DNA of 64,000 nucleotides from Brasenia schreberi (taxonomy: Eukaryota; Streptophyta; Magnoliopsida; Nymphaeales; Cabombaceae), in assembly GCA_036023115.1 (NCBI GenBank), contig JAYKKT010000076.1:7692001-7756000 (forward strand). Direction: 5' to 3'. This document shows positions 33,196 through 43,795 of this stretch, in pieces. Positions within the stretch are counted from its first letter, which is position 1. The number at the start of each line of letters is the position of its first letter. The notes below the pieces were generated by a model, which saw nothing but the letters and a program-made list of their open reading frames with translations, was not told the origin of the DNA and ran no database searches. The translations under genes and the position numbers were made by a program.

Positions 33196-35308
33196 TATTA
33201 ATTAGATGATAAACTGAACTGCGTCGTCTTTGTCCATTCAATCCTCAAACTCATCACAGCAAGAAAATAAGAGTTCGGTTCATGCAAAGATGCACTAATT
33301 AACAAGTCTATCACCTCTAAACGAAGTCGTCTCACAGAATGATGCAGAAAGCACGTATCTCATAGCCTTGAGATTCATCTTGAAAGAGCCGTCTAGTTAA
33401 TGGAGAAATATCAAGTTACGAAAGTTGAACAGTGAGACATGTAGAGGCCGTCGTAGAAATCGTCATGTTTTTTCGTGAAACTAATTTGGTCTTTTGTATC
33501 TTTTCCGATTCTGATAGGTAAGTTAGGCAGACCCCTACTTGATGCATCCCTGGGACGTTGAACTCGTGACCTCGAACTCGAACTTCTTTTGATTTCAACC
33601 ACCGGGCCAGAAGAGTGGTGGATCTTTGTGTTGAGCGAATAAGATGATTCCTTTGGTCAGAGGAAAAAATTTAAGGGTTAAAAAGAAAACTTATTCCCAT
33701 GTATAATTAGGTGTTTCGGTTTGTATACGCCATTGTTAACGAAACTTATTCTAAAACTAGCTAAGAAAACATGAATTTCCTCCAAAAGGAGAAGAAAATG
33801 ACTATCATTCTTTTGGGACCCGACAAGATAGCGACTTAAGTTGTCAATGGATTGATGGTTAATTCAAACCCAAATGCAAATAGTTGGTCAATGCTGTCAC
33901 TACCAAGTTGTTTAAGTAATTGTCGAAAGGCTAAGCATGCGGAGGAAGATACTTGTCCGGGATTAAGGGGACCCATAGCAAGTTTAAATTTGGGGTTATA
34001 TGAGCCATTGCGGGACTTTAGGGTCCTTTCAAGCACTTTAATCATGATTAAAGAAACAGAATTAGTGCAGGAGGAAGCAGGCCCTCTAGTTTAAATTTCT
34101 ATAGATTCAGGTTCTTGACCAGCAAAGCCCAAGGGCCGAGACTGCTACCACCTTTTCAAGAGAAAGCCTTAAAGAACAAAGTTGCAACTATGGATGACAA
34201 TGGGCGATGACTGAGTGGATTGCTGTGCAGTGCATTTGAGAAACATTTTAGGTGAAAATACTTTGCGCTTTCATGTGAACACTTTTGCACCATGGTTCGG
34301 GATAACTTCGGTTTATCGTAGATTGGAGATAATATTTTGGTTTATTTTCCTCACAATGTGGAACGTGTCACGTTTTCAAATTATGGCTGATGATTGGGGG
34401 TAACAATGAGAATTGATTGTTCATTCGTATTGACTGATGATTGTTACTAATGACGTCTAATGGCATCTTCATATTTGTTCATCTGAATGTGTTCATGGAG
34501 TGAAAAATTTATGTAGCTTTGCCATGACATACACAAGGAAATGAAGTTTCATTGCTGTTGACTATTGAGTATGGTTGACTTTGTGTGATTGGCTGATTCC
34601 TAATGAGTCGTGACTTATTCGACATGTTTCCTTCCCATATGAAGCATGTTATCTTATTAATATTGCATTCTCACTGTTGTTGAGTATGATTCACTTTGTG
34701 TTGCTTGTTGATCTTGTGCAGTCATGTTTTTACATTCCACCTCTGCTCCAACCAAAGGAAAATTATGTCTAGAATACCTCTTGATTAGTAATATGTTGCT
34801 TATGTTTTTATTTTTTAAGGGCATCCTTTTGCCCCAAAAGTATGATAGTCTCTCTCTCTCACACACATAGAAATTTATTAATTGTTCCTCTCTAAATGCA
34901 TGAAGCAATTGGGACTCTTTAAGGTCAATGGTTGCGATTGCAGCCGTGCTAATGATGCTCTCTAACAAAATGATGGAGAGCAGTTTGTCGGTATACATTT
35001 GTAATTCATAATTTATTGCTTTTGGATTGTTAGTGTTCCTTTTGTGATTGTCAATTTGTAATTCTCATTGAATAAATGATGCTTGTTTATTTTTTGTATT
35101 ATGAATGTGTTTATGATATCAAAGGTTTTTATTGCTTTGCCTTGAAATTGCAGTTTCATTGCTTTTGAGTATAATTCACTTTGTATAATTAGTAGGTTTT
35201 AGTGACTTATCAAAGCAATATAAATATACGTGGGCCAATCTGGCCCGGCCCATGGCCCATTAAGGGCTGGGCTGGCCCACATTTTACATGGGCTCCAAAG
35301 GGCTAGGG
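33196..35308. other. Duplicated upstream region, internally deleted, no gene seen
   Basis: Matches 43796-46738 except that about 870 bp (44971-45840 in the other copy) are missing and replaced at about 34372-34407 by roughly 35 bp of unrelated sequence. The same deletion with the same filler is present at 58475-58512, so the two regions share one event. Confidence 0.85.
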
Positions 35309-36160
35309 CCGAGCATATGTACCAATTGCCCAAGAGCAAATACCGCGGTGACACAAGGACCATTGACGCAACCAACCTCTCATTGCCCTCCTGGTTTGGC
35401 TTAGTTTGTAGGGTTGCAGTCAAGCTAAGTTCAGCTCGAGTATAGGCAAGTTCAACTCAACTCGAACAGAAATGTTGAGCTCGAGGTTCAATGTTTGAGC
35501 TAGAACTAGGACCAAATCTACTTAGATCGAGCTTCATTATAGAAGCTCAATCTTTTTGAGCTTGAAATAACCTTTAAGAAGATGTTGAAAAATTCCTTAA
35601 TGTATGAGAGCATTGAAGTTTGTCGAAGAAATTCTGATAAGGGACTGGAGTGTGTGGTTCTGCAAGATGGTTTCATGAATTGTATACTTTCTACCAAAAG
35701 GGCTTAATAAGGTTTTGATAGCCTGTTCCAAGATGGTTTAGGGTCTCAACCGATAGAAAACAATAAAAAATTTAAAAAATTCAAATTTATAGAAAAACCG
35801 AAGCGATTTCGGTTTCATGAAAGGTGAAACTGAAACTCTACCGAGTGGTCTCCAATTCCAAGCCCATTTCCTGGCCTGGTTTGGTTTTCGTTGGAACGCC
35901 AAACCGATTTGAAACCAGCCATGTTTAAGGAATTCTTTCACATTGCAGTCAATGCATAATATCTCTATGTTTATAGCTTTTTCTGATGCCTCATTTGTTC
36001 TTTGCCTTCCATGAGAGACTGATTTAAATTCTTCTATGACCATACCACGCATTATTTGAGCCCCAATATTGATGAGCTCTCACCAACACTTAGCTCGTTT
36101 GTATATCGAGCTTCAGTTAATCTTATCTCGACCTCAGTCGGACCGAGCTGAGTTTGAACT
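35309..36160. repeat. Duplicated AGCTCGA-rich segment, copy 2
   Basis: Same element as 31454-32309, here continuing without a break into the next duplicated segment (TCATGAAAGTGATCTTGG). It has the empty CCGAG site of the solo LTR at about 35309. Confidence 0.6.
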
Positions 36161-38545
36161 ATCATGAAAGTGATCTTGGTGGGTATCTTACATGTAGCTC
36201 AATGCATTTACTCTCTTTGATGACAAGACTCTAGTGGTAGATAGAAATTCAAAGTGACATAATAGCCTACGATAGTACAAATCTGATTTTTCTGGTAATT
36301 CTAAAAAACACTATTTTCAATGATTAAAACCATCAGAGAAGCCATTTGAGATGGTTTCAACCTTGAGGAGTAAGTCAAAACCTAGGAAAATCTCTGCCAA
36401 AAATATGACATAAGAATTCTCAAAAGACCTCAAAAATACATGGATAACTGCAAGAAAGAACCTACCAGGTTGAAATGGTGGAGAAAATTGCATTTCCAAC
36501 AACTAACCGAATAATCGAAAATGTTTTATTGAACCATCAGGAATAAATTTTCAGTATTGGAAATTTTTGCTCAGAAATAAGTAAAGAATTGGAATAAATT
36601 TTTGAAACCATTGGGAAAATCCTTTTTTGCGATGATTCAAATGTCTGAAATATTATTTCACATGCTTATACTAACCGCCACAAATAATGTATGAGAATCA
36701 TTCATAAAAGATATTTGCGATACTTAAACCGCTAGGATATGTTTAGCAAAGAACCGCTAGAAATATACTTGCACTTGTAATTCAATGGTTTTAATCTATC
36801 ACAAATTAATTTTATTTATTTATTTTGGGAATAGGATTCCATCATATTTCCTGATATACAATATCAAATAATCAAAGTACAACTTATCTTGCAAATTAAT
36901 ATATTTAGATATAAAAGTGTCATGAAAATAACTAAAGTAACAAACATTTATAAAGTTTTCACAATTAGCCACATATACCAAAGTAATGAGGATAATACAA
37001 GTGTCGTATAGGGCTGAATATAATATATATCAAGTCCAACATAGCCAAATAGCTATGCTAATTTGAAAAGGAGTACATAAATGCCATACAGGCTGAATAT
37101 AAGAAGTCAATACCAATGTTTATCCTGAAGAAAATTCTAATGCGTGAGAGATCGCAGTCAATGATCTCTAACATTTTTTGTATTCCGTGATTACTGTAAT
37201 AGCATATTAAAACATAAGTATTGAAAGATATAAATGACCACCATTATCAAAGTAATATATAATAGAAAAGTTTAATTTCTTGTATTATCTAACAATCATA
37301 AAATTAAATGCTAAAAATACTATGTGATGCAATATTCCCACAATAGTCAATAGTACAAATTTGAAGCAATATAACAAAGAACTGCTCTCATATGGAACAT
37401 TGTTTCAAATGCCATGTATATAGATGATTACAACCCCACACATATAAGATAGTGATGGATCACTACAAGGGTAGATGATTACTTGGATGATCGTTGTTGT
37501 ACATAACTATGTAATCCTTCTAAGTCATGCACCATGTGGCATATCTTCATGACTTAAAAGATAAATTTGTCATGATTTAGCATGCTATACAAAAAGCAAC
37601 ATAAATAAATAAATAACAATAAACATATATATATATATATATATATCATTATAGTATATGAGATTTGCTTGAGCATCCATTCTTGTTTATACAATAACAT
37701 TGAGAAAGTTTCCCAAAGGCATCCTCTAATAATGTCATTCAATTTCATAGGGATCAATTTCATGTTGCCTTCTCTTAGAAATAAGGTTTTCCTGGATGAA
37801 CCTTGGATTAAGGTCGTCTAGAATAAAAGCCACACCAGGATCGTTGAGGTGATTTGCAGGCACTATGGTTGGCTTGCTTTCCATCTTCCAAGTTAGGTGT
37901 CTTCTGGCCTGGTGATTTTGCGAATTTGTTGTTTAGTCCTATATTTGTTGTCTTAATTGTATCAAACTTTTGTTTCCTTACATGTCCAATTGCACAGTAA
38001 ACCATAACTCCTTAGCTCTAGGATTAAGCTACAAGCCCTTTTCGTTGAAGTTCTTCGGTTTAAAGGTAAAACCACAGGCATTTAAAACTTAAAATCCAAA
38101 TTTCTGTTTCTAATACATGCGCTTGTAATCATCAAAACATCTCATATTATGCTCCAAAAGGCAAAGAGAATACTTACCAATATCGAAATGCCAAAACCCA
38201 ACTTTATAGAATTACATGTGCACACATTGAATCTTTAATGCTTTCAATCTTGACATTAGAAAATCATAAAAATATGTTCATGCACAATGGCAGATCGACA
38301 TTGTGGCCTGAAATTTTAGAAAATTTTGAATTAAGTATCAAACTTTTCAAAGCAATTTGAAAAATTTAAAACCTCTCAACTTGAACTTGAGGTTCGCTCC
38401 ACCCAATGCAAATTTCTGCATCCACTGGGTTCTTATTTGTAACAGAGCAGGCTGTTATATTGTCAGTCACCTTATAATGCTGATATTTTAGGTTTTGTTT
38501 GTGTAAAAGCACTTTTCGTGCATTGTCTAACACTACGGGTCACCT
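36161..38545. other. Duplicated intergenic segment, no gene seen
   Basis: Paralogous to 49301-51688 (a few percent different) and to 60269-62651 (nearly identical). It is AT-rich and includes an (AT)11 tract at 37625-37646. Open stretches on the minus strand (36317-36502, 37554-37763, 37808-38005) recur only because the DNA is duplicated. Confidence 0.6.
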
Positions 38546-38695
38546 ATGGCGACAAGCACAGCCTTTCAGGTTGTGCTCTTGTTCGTGTTTTTGGTGCAAT
38601 ACTTCATGTGCAAAGTTGGTGCTTTAGAGTCAAAGGTCATAGAGATGCACACTAAAATCAAACCACCTGGTGCATTGTTGAAATTACAACCATGA
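38546..38695 (+). CDS. Small secreted-type ORF, 49 codons, unassigned
   Basis: The ATG starts MATSTAFQVVLLFVFLVQYF, a short N-terminus followed by a strong hydrophobic core like a signal peptide. A short polar tail follows, ESKVIEMHTKIKPPGALLK, ending LQP before TGA. I do not recognise the family. It could be a small secreted peptide, the first exon of a longer gene, or a chance frame. Nearly the same frame occurs at 51689-51826 (45 codons, different end after a 35-bp indel), 56652-56801 and 62652-62801. The few differences between copies inside the frame include silent ones (ACA/ACG, TTG/TTA) and one Ala/Glu change. No TATA box or terminator is evident. Confidence 0.35.
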   Translation: MATSTAFQVVLLFVFLVQYFMCKVGALESKVIEMHTKIKPPGALLKLQP

Positions 38696-38746
38696 GTGCA
38701 AAATGAAGGCAACCATCTAACCATTTTTTTTCTCAGTCTTTTTTAC

Positions 38747-38889
38747 AAGGAAAGACAGTATACATAATGAGGTTATTAGAAATAAGTTGAGAGTAATGCC
38801 ATAATGAGGAAAATCGTTTAAGAATGTGATCAAAGGAAGCTAAAGTAACAAGGTATAAAAAACTAGATTATAAAAATATTAAAGAGAAG
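38747..38889 (+). mobile_element. RTE LINE fragment
   Basis: It matches 495-660 (ATAATGAGGTTATTAGAAA, GAGTAATGCC, AAAATCGTTTAAGA, AAAAATATTAAAGAGAA) and stops abruptly where copia sequence begins. The longer copy at 51926-52219 keeps the 3' end. Confidence 0.8.
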
Positions 38890-39796
38890 CTTGTTGAAAC
38901 ACTTTGTTAATTGTTTCCTCCTCTCTTATTGTTGCGGCAATCTCTCTTATAGTGTCCCATTTTTCTACAGTTGAAACACTTGACCCGAAAAATGGTTTTT
39001 TGTATTCTCGTAATTGATTGACATCCCATTTTGTTATTTTTGCGAAGCTTTCTCTTTGATTTATTTCTTCTTTGGTTGGGTTTGGAGCTAGACCCTATCT
39101 CATCTTCTACTAGTAACAATTTTTCTTTTCTGTTTTTACTCATATGTTCTTACTCAGTTGCTAGTTTTAGGGGCAATTCAGAAATGTTGATTTCAGGCCA
39201 TAGTCTAAACTTTCATGTTTGCAAGTTTAGACCGTTTAACTTTCCTGTCTTTGCTAGTTTTGACACACATATTGTAGAGCTCATTTTTATGTCTTCGGCA
39301 ATTATAACAAACAAACGGTCTAAAAGGATAATATTTGTCAAGCAACAAAACACAAATAACATAACTCTAATTAGCACGATGCAGAATATAAAAAAGATTA
39401 GCTGAAAATAACTCATTTTTAATATAAAAAGTAGTTGGGATAACTCCGTAATTTTTTTTCAAAAAAAATTCCTGCCTTTGTTAATTTCCAAAACACTAGA
39501 GGTAAACGAATCACTTTATCTGTTTGTTCGTTTTTGTAATTTTTCAGAAAGATCAAGGACAGAACAATAACTTAGTGTTTGGTATTTTTGAAAATTCGTC
39601 ACTGATCGGGCGTAAATTCATAATTTTTTCCTTAGTACTATTTCATAATTTCCTTAAAAGGGCAAGGACATAGTGGAAGTATTGTAATAAATTTGACTGG
39701 AAAGGGCAGAAAAGTTACTTAATATCCTATTTTTTTAAATTTTCTAGAGGGCAAAATTAACTTTTCGCCGGAATAAGGGCAAAACAGTCTTTTAAC
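38890..39796 (-). mobile_element. Copia fragment: gag and 5' leader
   Basis: On the minus strand this is the reverse of about 10035-11385 of the copia element: leader, gag start and zinc knuckle, with an internal loss in gag. LTRs, integrase and reverse transcriptase are absent. The leader end joins intron 3 of a polygalacturonase fragment at about 39797. Confidence 0.88.
38907..39143 (-). pseudogene. Copia gag zinc-knuckle piece
   Basis: A 78-codon open stretch: MSKNRKEKLLLVEDEIGSSS, a Lys/Arg-rich middle, and CFNCRKMGHYKRDC near the end (C-X2-C-X4-H-X4-C, complete). In gag this knuckle packages the element's RNA. The preceding gag part (start at about 39290, MSSTICVSKLAKTGKLNGLN) is cut by stops. 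Confidence 0.85.
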
Positions 39797-40080
39797 TTTT
39801 CAACTTAGTAATAAATTAGTATTTGGGTTTTGCAGGCATTCACATTGCTGTCACAGGAATGCTTGCGATGGCGACTCCATTGAAGACGGTACCTTTGGAA
39901 AAACCATCTGTGCTCTTTGGCCACGATTTTATCCTTAATCCACTGGTGGAACACTTGAAAACATTATTCTTCACCACAACGTTTTGCTTGCCGGCATAAC
40001 GTTTTTCCCTAAGCTATCAATACTGCCACTAAAACAAGTCAAAGTTACATGATTAAGAAAAGAACATAATTGTAATTCAA
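39797..40080 (-). pseudogene. Diverged polygalacturonase exon-3 fragment
   Basis: It covers the start of intron 3, exon 3 and part of intron 2 of a GH28 gene that differs from the intact copy far more than copies 1 and 2 do. TSG/LRIK-type residues are readable, as is the AACATTATTCTTCACCAC stretch. A 16-base loss relative to 54.56 kb (after AATGCTTG) shifts the frame. Exons 1, 2 and 4 are not found nearby. Confidence 0.85.
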
Positions 40081-41240
40081 ATTCTTAACTCCATTCAAGC
40101 ATAAGTAATTGTATTGATGCGTTGGAAGGCCCAAGACTCGACTTCTAATAACTCAACCTCTACTTCCTAATCAACAACCCCCTTAAACTTATTTTTGCTT
40201 CCAGCCTTCGTGCCAAGTAAATGTTTAATTTAAGCTCCTCACCATTGTTCCACCCGGTTGCCTCCAATCATCTGGTAGGTCGAGTTCCACTCTTCTGGGC
40301 CTTGTAAACAACAATATTTGATCTACCATCAATTGGATTTCATTTCTTTATCTGTAATGATGTAAAAATATTGGAACAAGGGAGTTGACATATTCATCTA
40401 TACTAAATTTGTAATAACATGAAGACAACATATATTTTTTAAGGTACGAACAAAGTTGATCATATTCTTTCATTTGAAAATCTTAATGCTGGTTGATTTC
40501 TGAATTTTCATAACGCTTGGTTTTCTCTTAAATACTTTTTTGAATGCTGAAAAACAAGACCGCATGAAGAGACGAAAACCACATCTATTGAGATGGATAG
40601 GTTGAGGTTAAAGTTGAAGATGAAGGTTCTTTTGATTGAACCCCCTAGCCAGGAGGATAGTAGATTTCTTTCACGAGCTAACATGGTGTTTCCATTAGTT
40701 AAAACACAGAACTTTAAGCACTAGGGAGTTTGTCTTCTAATTAGATGTTTCAGTTGGTATATGCCATGGTTAATGGTGTTCCACTTACAAGGGGAAGGCC
40801 AAAGGCAGGTATACATGCTCTGAAATCGAACTCACGATCTGCATCTTGTGAACAACATGCCATTCCAGAAGAACAAACGCCCGGAGTGCATACTTTATTC
40901 TAAAAACTAGCTAGAAAACATTAATTGCCCAAACATGCAAGATCCAGAGTTCAACTGGCAGGGCACCCAGATTCCCTTGTGCTGGTGGGAAGGGGAGATG
41001 TGTGAATGTGTATGTCACCCTTCAGCCTCCTGTTGTGAGAAAAAAGGATCAGCGTGCCGGAAGTGGCACTTGTCCTGGATTAATGGAACCCATAAAAGGA
41101 CCAATCTCTAGAGGACGATTCAATCTGTGGACCAAAAATCATATCCAGATCTTGTTTCAATCTTAACTGCCCATACTGGGGCATGTACCGAAAAAGGTTT
41201 TTCGAGGCCCACCTGCGTCGGATCGTCCAGTTTGCGGGTG
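40081..41240. other. Old diverged relative of the polygalacturonase upstream region
   Basis: Parts resemble 44.1-44.6 kb at a distance, such as ATGTTTCAGTTGGTATATGCCA against GTGTTTCGGTTTGTATACGCCA and ACTTGTCCTGGATTAATGG against ACTTGTCCGGGATTAAGGG. This suggests an older duplicate of the same unit. It is nearly the same as 54786-55917. No gene. Confidence 0.55.
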
Positions 41241-41629
41241 ACGTTATTCAAGGTTTCTTAGGCCGAAAAGCCGTTCCTCTCTAGTGATCGTTTTCCGGGA
41301 ACCTCGTTTACCTAAGCTTTTCACCCATCTTTTTGGGATTTGCAGTACACTTGCTCACAAATGCGTTATAATACGTGGAGTGAAAAATGGATGCTGATGT
41401 TCATGAGAACTCAAGTTCGTTGAAGTTCAGTATATACTATGAAGAGGAACGATACTGCTACAGCAAATCAATAACTCGATCATATCTTCACGACAAATAA
41501 ATCCACATATGCTTTATTTGTACCTTGAACAATAAATGTCGTGTACATTACAAATGAGTGTCAATTTCCTTTATTCCAATCATTTTTACTTTATTACAGA
41601 AAAATAATTGAATCCACTGGACCAGAAAA
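41241..41629. other. 3' flank of the intact polygalacturonase gene
   Basis: On the minus strand, AATAAA-type signals (TTTATT on the plus strand) lie at 41590-41595, 41570-41575 and 41513-41518, that is 35-115 bases past the stop codon. They are plausible polyadenylation signals. Nothing else was recognised. Confidence 0.5.
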
Positions 41630-43275
41630 TCAAATGCTGGTGGTGACAAAGCCCATAAGCCTGCGATTCGAGCCACCCGATGATTGGAGGCAACTCGGTG
41701 GAACCATGGTGCCGCTTGCACTCCCATATGCATGCTCACAGGATGACTTTGCTGGTTGCCCATTGTATGTGATCTGCACGTTAGACATCTTGATGCCTTG
41801 ACACGGTGCAGTTGCGCTGCATGCAAAATCGACGGCAACTTGAGTCTGTGATGTGCCCTTGATGTTGTTGTAGGTCACTTGGGAGATCTTGACACCGGAA
41901 TTCTGATCAAAGCACACATAAGATCAATGAAGGATGAATCTTGTGAATAACTAATAGGGAACTAGAACTTACTGGGCAACAGAATAATTTCTTTTGTTTC
42001 ACTTTTCAACTTGGTAGTAACTTAGTACCTGGGTTGGGCAGGCATTGACATTGCTATCACAGTAATGCTGGTTTATGATGATGGGGTTCTTCACATTATT
42101 CATGGTGATTCCATCGAAGACAATGCCTTCGGCAAAACCGTTGCTGCTCCTTGCCCATGACTTTATCCTTAGTCCATTGGTGGAACCCGTGAAAACCGTG
42201 TTCTTCACCGTGACGTTTTGCACGCCGGCTTCATTAGAGTTCTTCCCTAAGCTCCCAATACTGTCATTAGAACAAGTTAAAGTTATATGATTACGAAAGT
42301 TGGATTGCCTTGTCAAAAAATGCATGCATGACATTATCAAGAGCACCTAAGTTGGATTAATTTGTACAACGATGCACATATATTCAACTTATTTAGATGC
42401 GTAATTTACCTTATTCCATGGCCAGGGCCACAGGTGACCTTCTCTATCCACAAGTTTTGGGTCCCTGGACCAACGGAGATGCAATCGTCTCCAGTCTTGA
42501 TATCCGTGTTTGTGATGGACACGCCCGTCGATTGCTCTACGTGGACGCCATCCGTGTTAGGGCTGGTGCCTGAGGATTGAATCTTGAGGCCATCCACTTG
42601 GACGTTGTTGCAGGAATCGATGACCACGTTGAAGATTTCACTATTTACAGAGGTTATGCCGCTTAACACAATGTCCCTGGCATTGTCGAACACCAGTGAC
42701 TACAAAAGAAGAAAAAAGAGTCGTCATTAACAAATAATTACTGTTCACAAAGTAAAAGCGTGTGTGTCCATGCGTGATAAGTCAACATTTAGCACATCCT
42801 TGCATATTATTCATGGCAGTTAACTTACCCTTGCCCCAAATGGGCAGCTGGCTTTGTTAGCAGCTTTGCAAGACCACAAGGCCGAGCCCTTTCCATCAAG
42901 ATACCCTCCTTGGAACGTCAATCCCTTCACGTTTTCAAATTTGAGCCAGTACCCGGCTGCACTCTGAAGTTTATAGTCGGCCGAAGCTACCAGGTTGCCG
43001 TCAACCTTGACTACGATGTTGGTGTTGGCACAGGATCCAGAGAAGAGAGTTGGGTGCAGCAAGAAAGCCCCAGAGGGCACATACAGGGTGCCTCCCTGTG
43101 ATGCAGCACAAACTACTTTCCATGCCTTGAGGAAAGCAGCACTGTCATCGGTCACCCCATCTGCCTTAGCTCCATAGCTCGTAACGTCATAAGTTGGTGT
43201 CCCATGCACTGCATCGTTGAGCAAGAGCAAAGGGATAATGACACGCATGAGACTTTTAATGAGACTGTTAGCCAT
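41630..43275 (-). CDS. Exopolygalacturonase-like GH28 enzyme, intact, 4 exons
   Basis: Exons are 43275-42829, 42699-42410, 42260-42029 and 41902-41630. All introns are GT-AG (donors GTAAGT, GTAAAT, GTACTA) and phases agree, giving 1242 bases and 413 residues, the usual length for plant pollen-type exopolygalacturonases. A signal peptide ([20 protein letters not shown], cut likely after residue 25) points to secretion into the cell wall. The four GH28 motifs are intact: NTDG 197-200, GDD 219-221, GHG 242-244, RIK 277-279. The two Asp of GDD, Asp199 and His243 are the catalytic group, and Arg277/Lys279 bind substrate. The enzyme hydrolyses galacturonan in pectin. The family is often expressed in pollen, but that is not shown here. 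It is the only complete copy in this cluster. Confidence 0.95.
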
Positions 43276-43418
43276 GAAAAAGGGGAGGTGTGACTGCTAC
43301 TTGGCAGGGGAACCGAATTTGAACGAGAGATTTAGTTAAGGAATGAAAGATTTACGGTGATAAAATTCTGTTGTGTTGTCTCTGATGTTGGTGAGTGGAG
43401 AGGGCTCCATAATGCTTG

Positions 43419-43430
43419 TATATATATATA
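43419..43430 (-). promoter_or_regulatory. TATA-box candidate of the intact polygalacturonase gene
   Basis: TATATATATATA lies 144-155 bases before the ATG, the same place as in copy 1 and copy 2 (10 bp in copy 2). Confidence 0.55.
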
Positions 43431-43464
43431 CACGCCTAAGAAGCAGAAGCACATATGGGCACGT

Positions 43465-43795
43465 ACCTATTCTCCGTACACTCTCTCTTATTTTGTTGTT
43501 CACATGAATGGTGTAACGACATGAACATAAGCTGTTTGATGTTGAATTGATAAATAGTAACATCTTTCACCTTGAATTTTCAATGTTTTTGTCGCTGAAC
43601 ATTTGAATTAATATATGCGCAAACAATTACCTATTCGTCGTATACTCTTTCTTATTTTATCGTTCACATGAATGATATACAGATATAAACTTGAGTTGTT
43701 TGATGTTGAAATGATAAATAGTAACATCTTTCACCTAAAATTTTCAATGTTTTCTAGTTGAACATTTGAATATGTGCAAACAATTACGTAGATAT
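43465..43795. repeat. 164-bp tandem duplication upstream of the intact gene
   Basis: Units start at 43465 and 43629 and lie directly upstream of the TATA tract, so they form part of the probable promoter. Confidence 0.92.

Larger units (their letters stand above)
34212..40203 (+). repeat. 5.99-kb unit, repeated directly at 55937-64000
   Basis: 58315-64000 repeats 34212-39894 almost base for base, with a handful of single-base differences and indels. 55937-58309 repeats 37831-40203. The two are joined through 5 extra bases (TGTAT, 58310-58314). This gives a direct repeat with a period of about 6.0 kb at the right edge of the window. Confidence 0.95.

Noticed and set aside
39031..39405. 124-codon plus-strand stretch repeated at 57137 and 63137
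   Set aside because: It is the antisense of the copia gag piece, whose zinc knuckle and gag start are on the minus strand.
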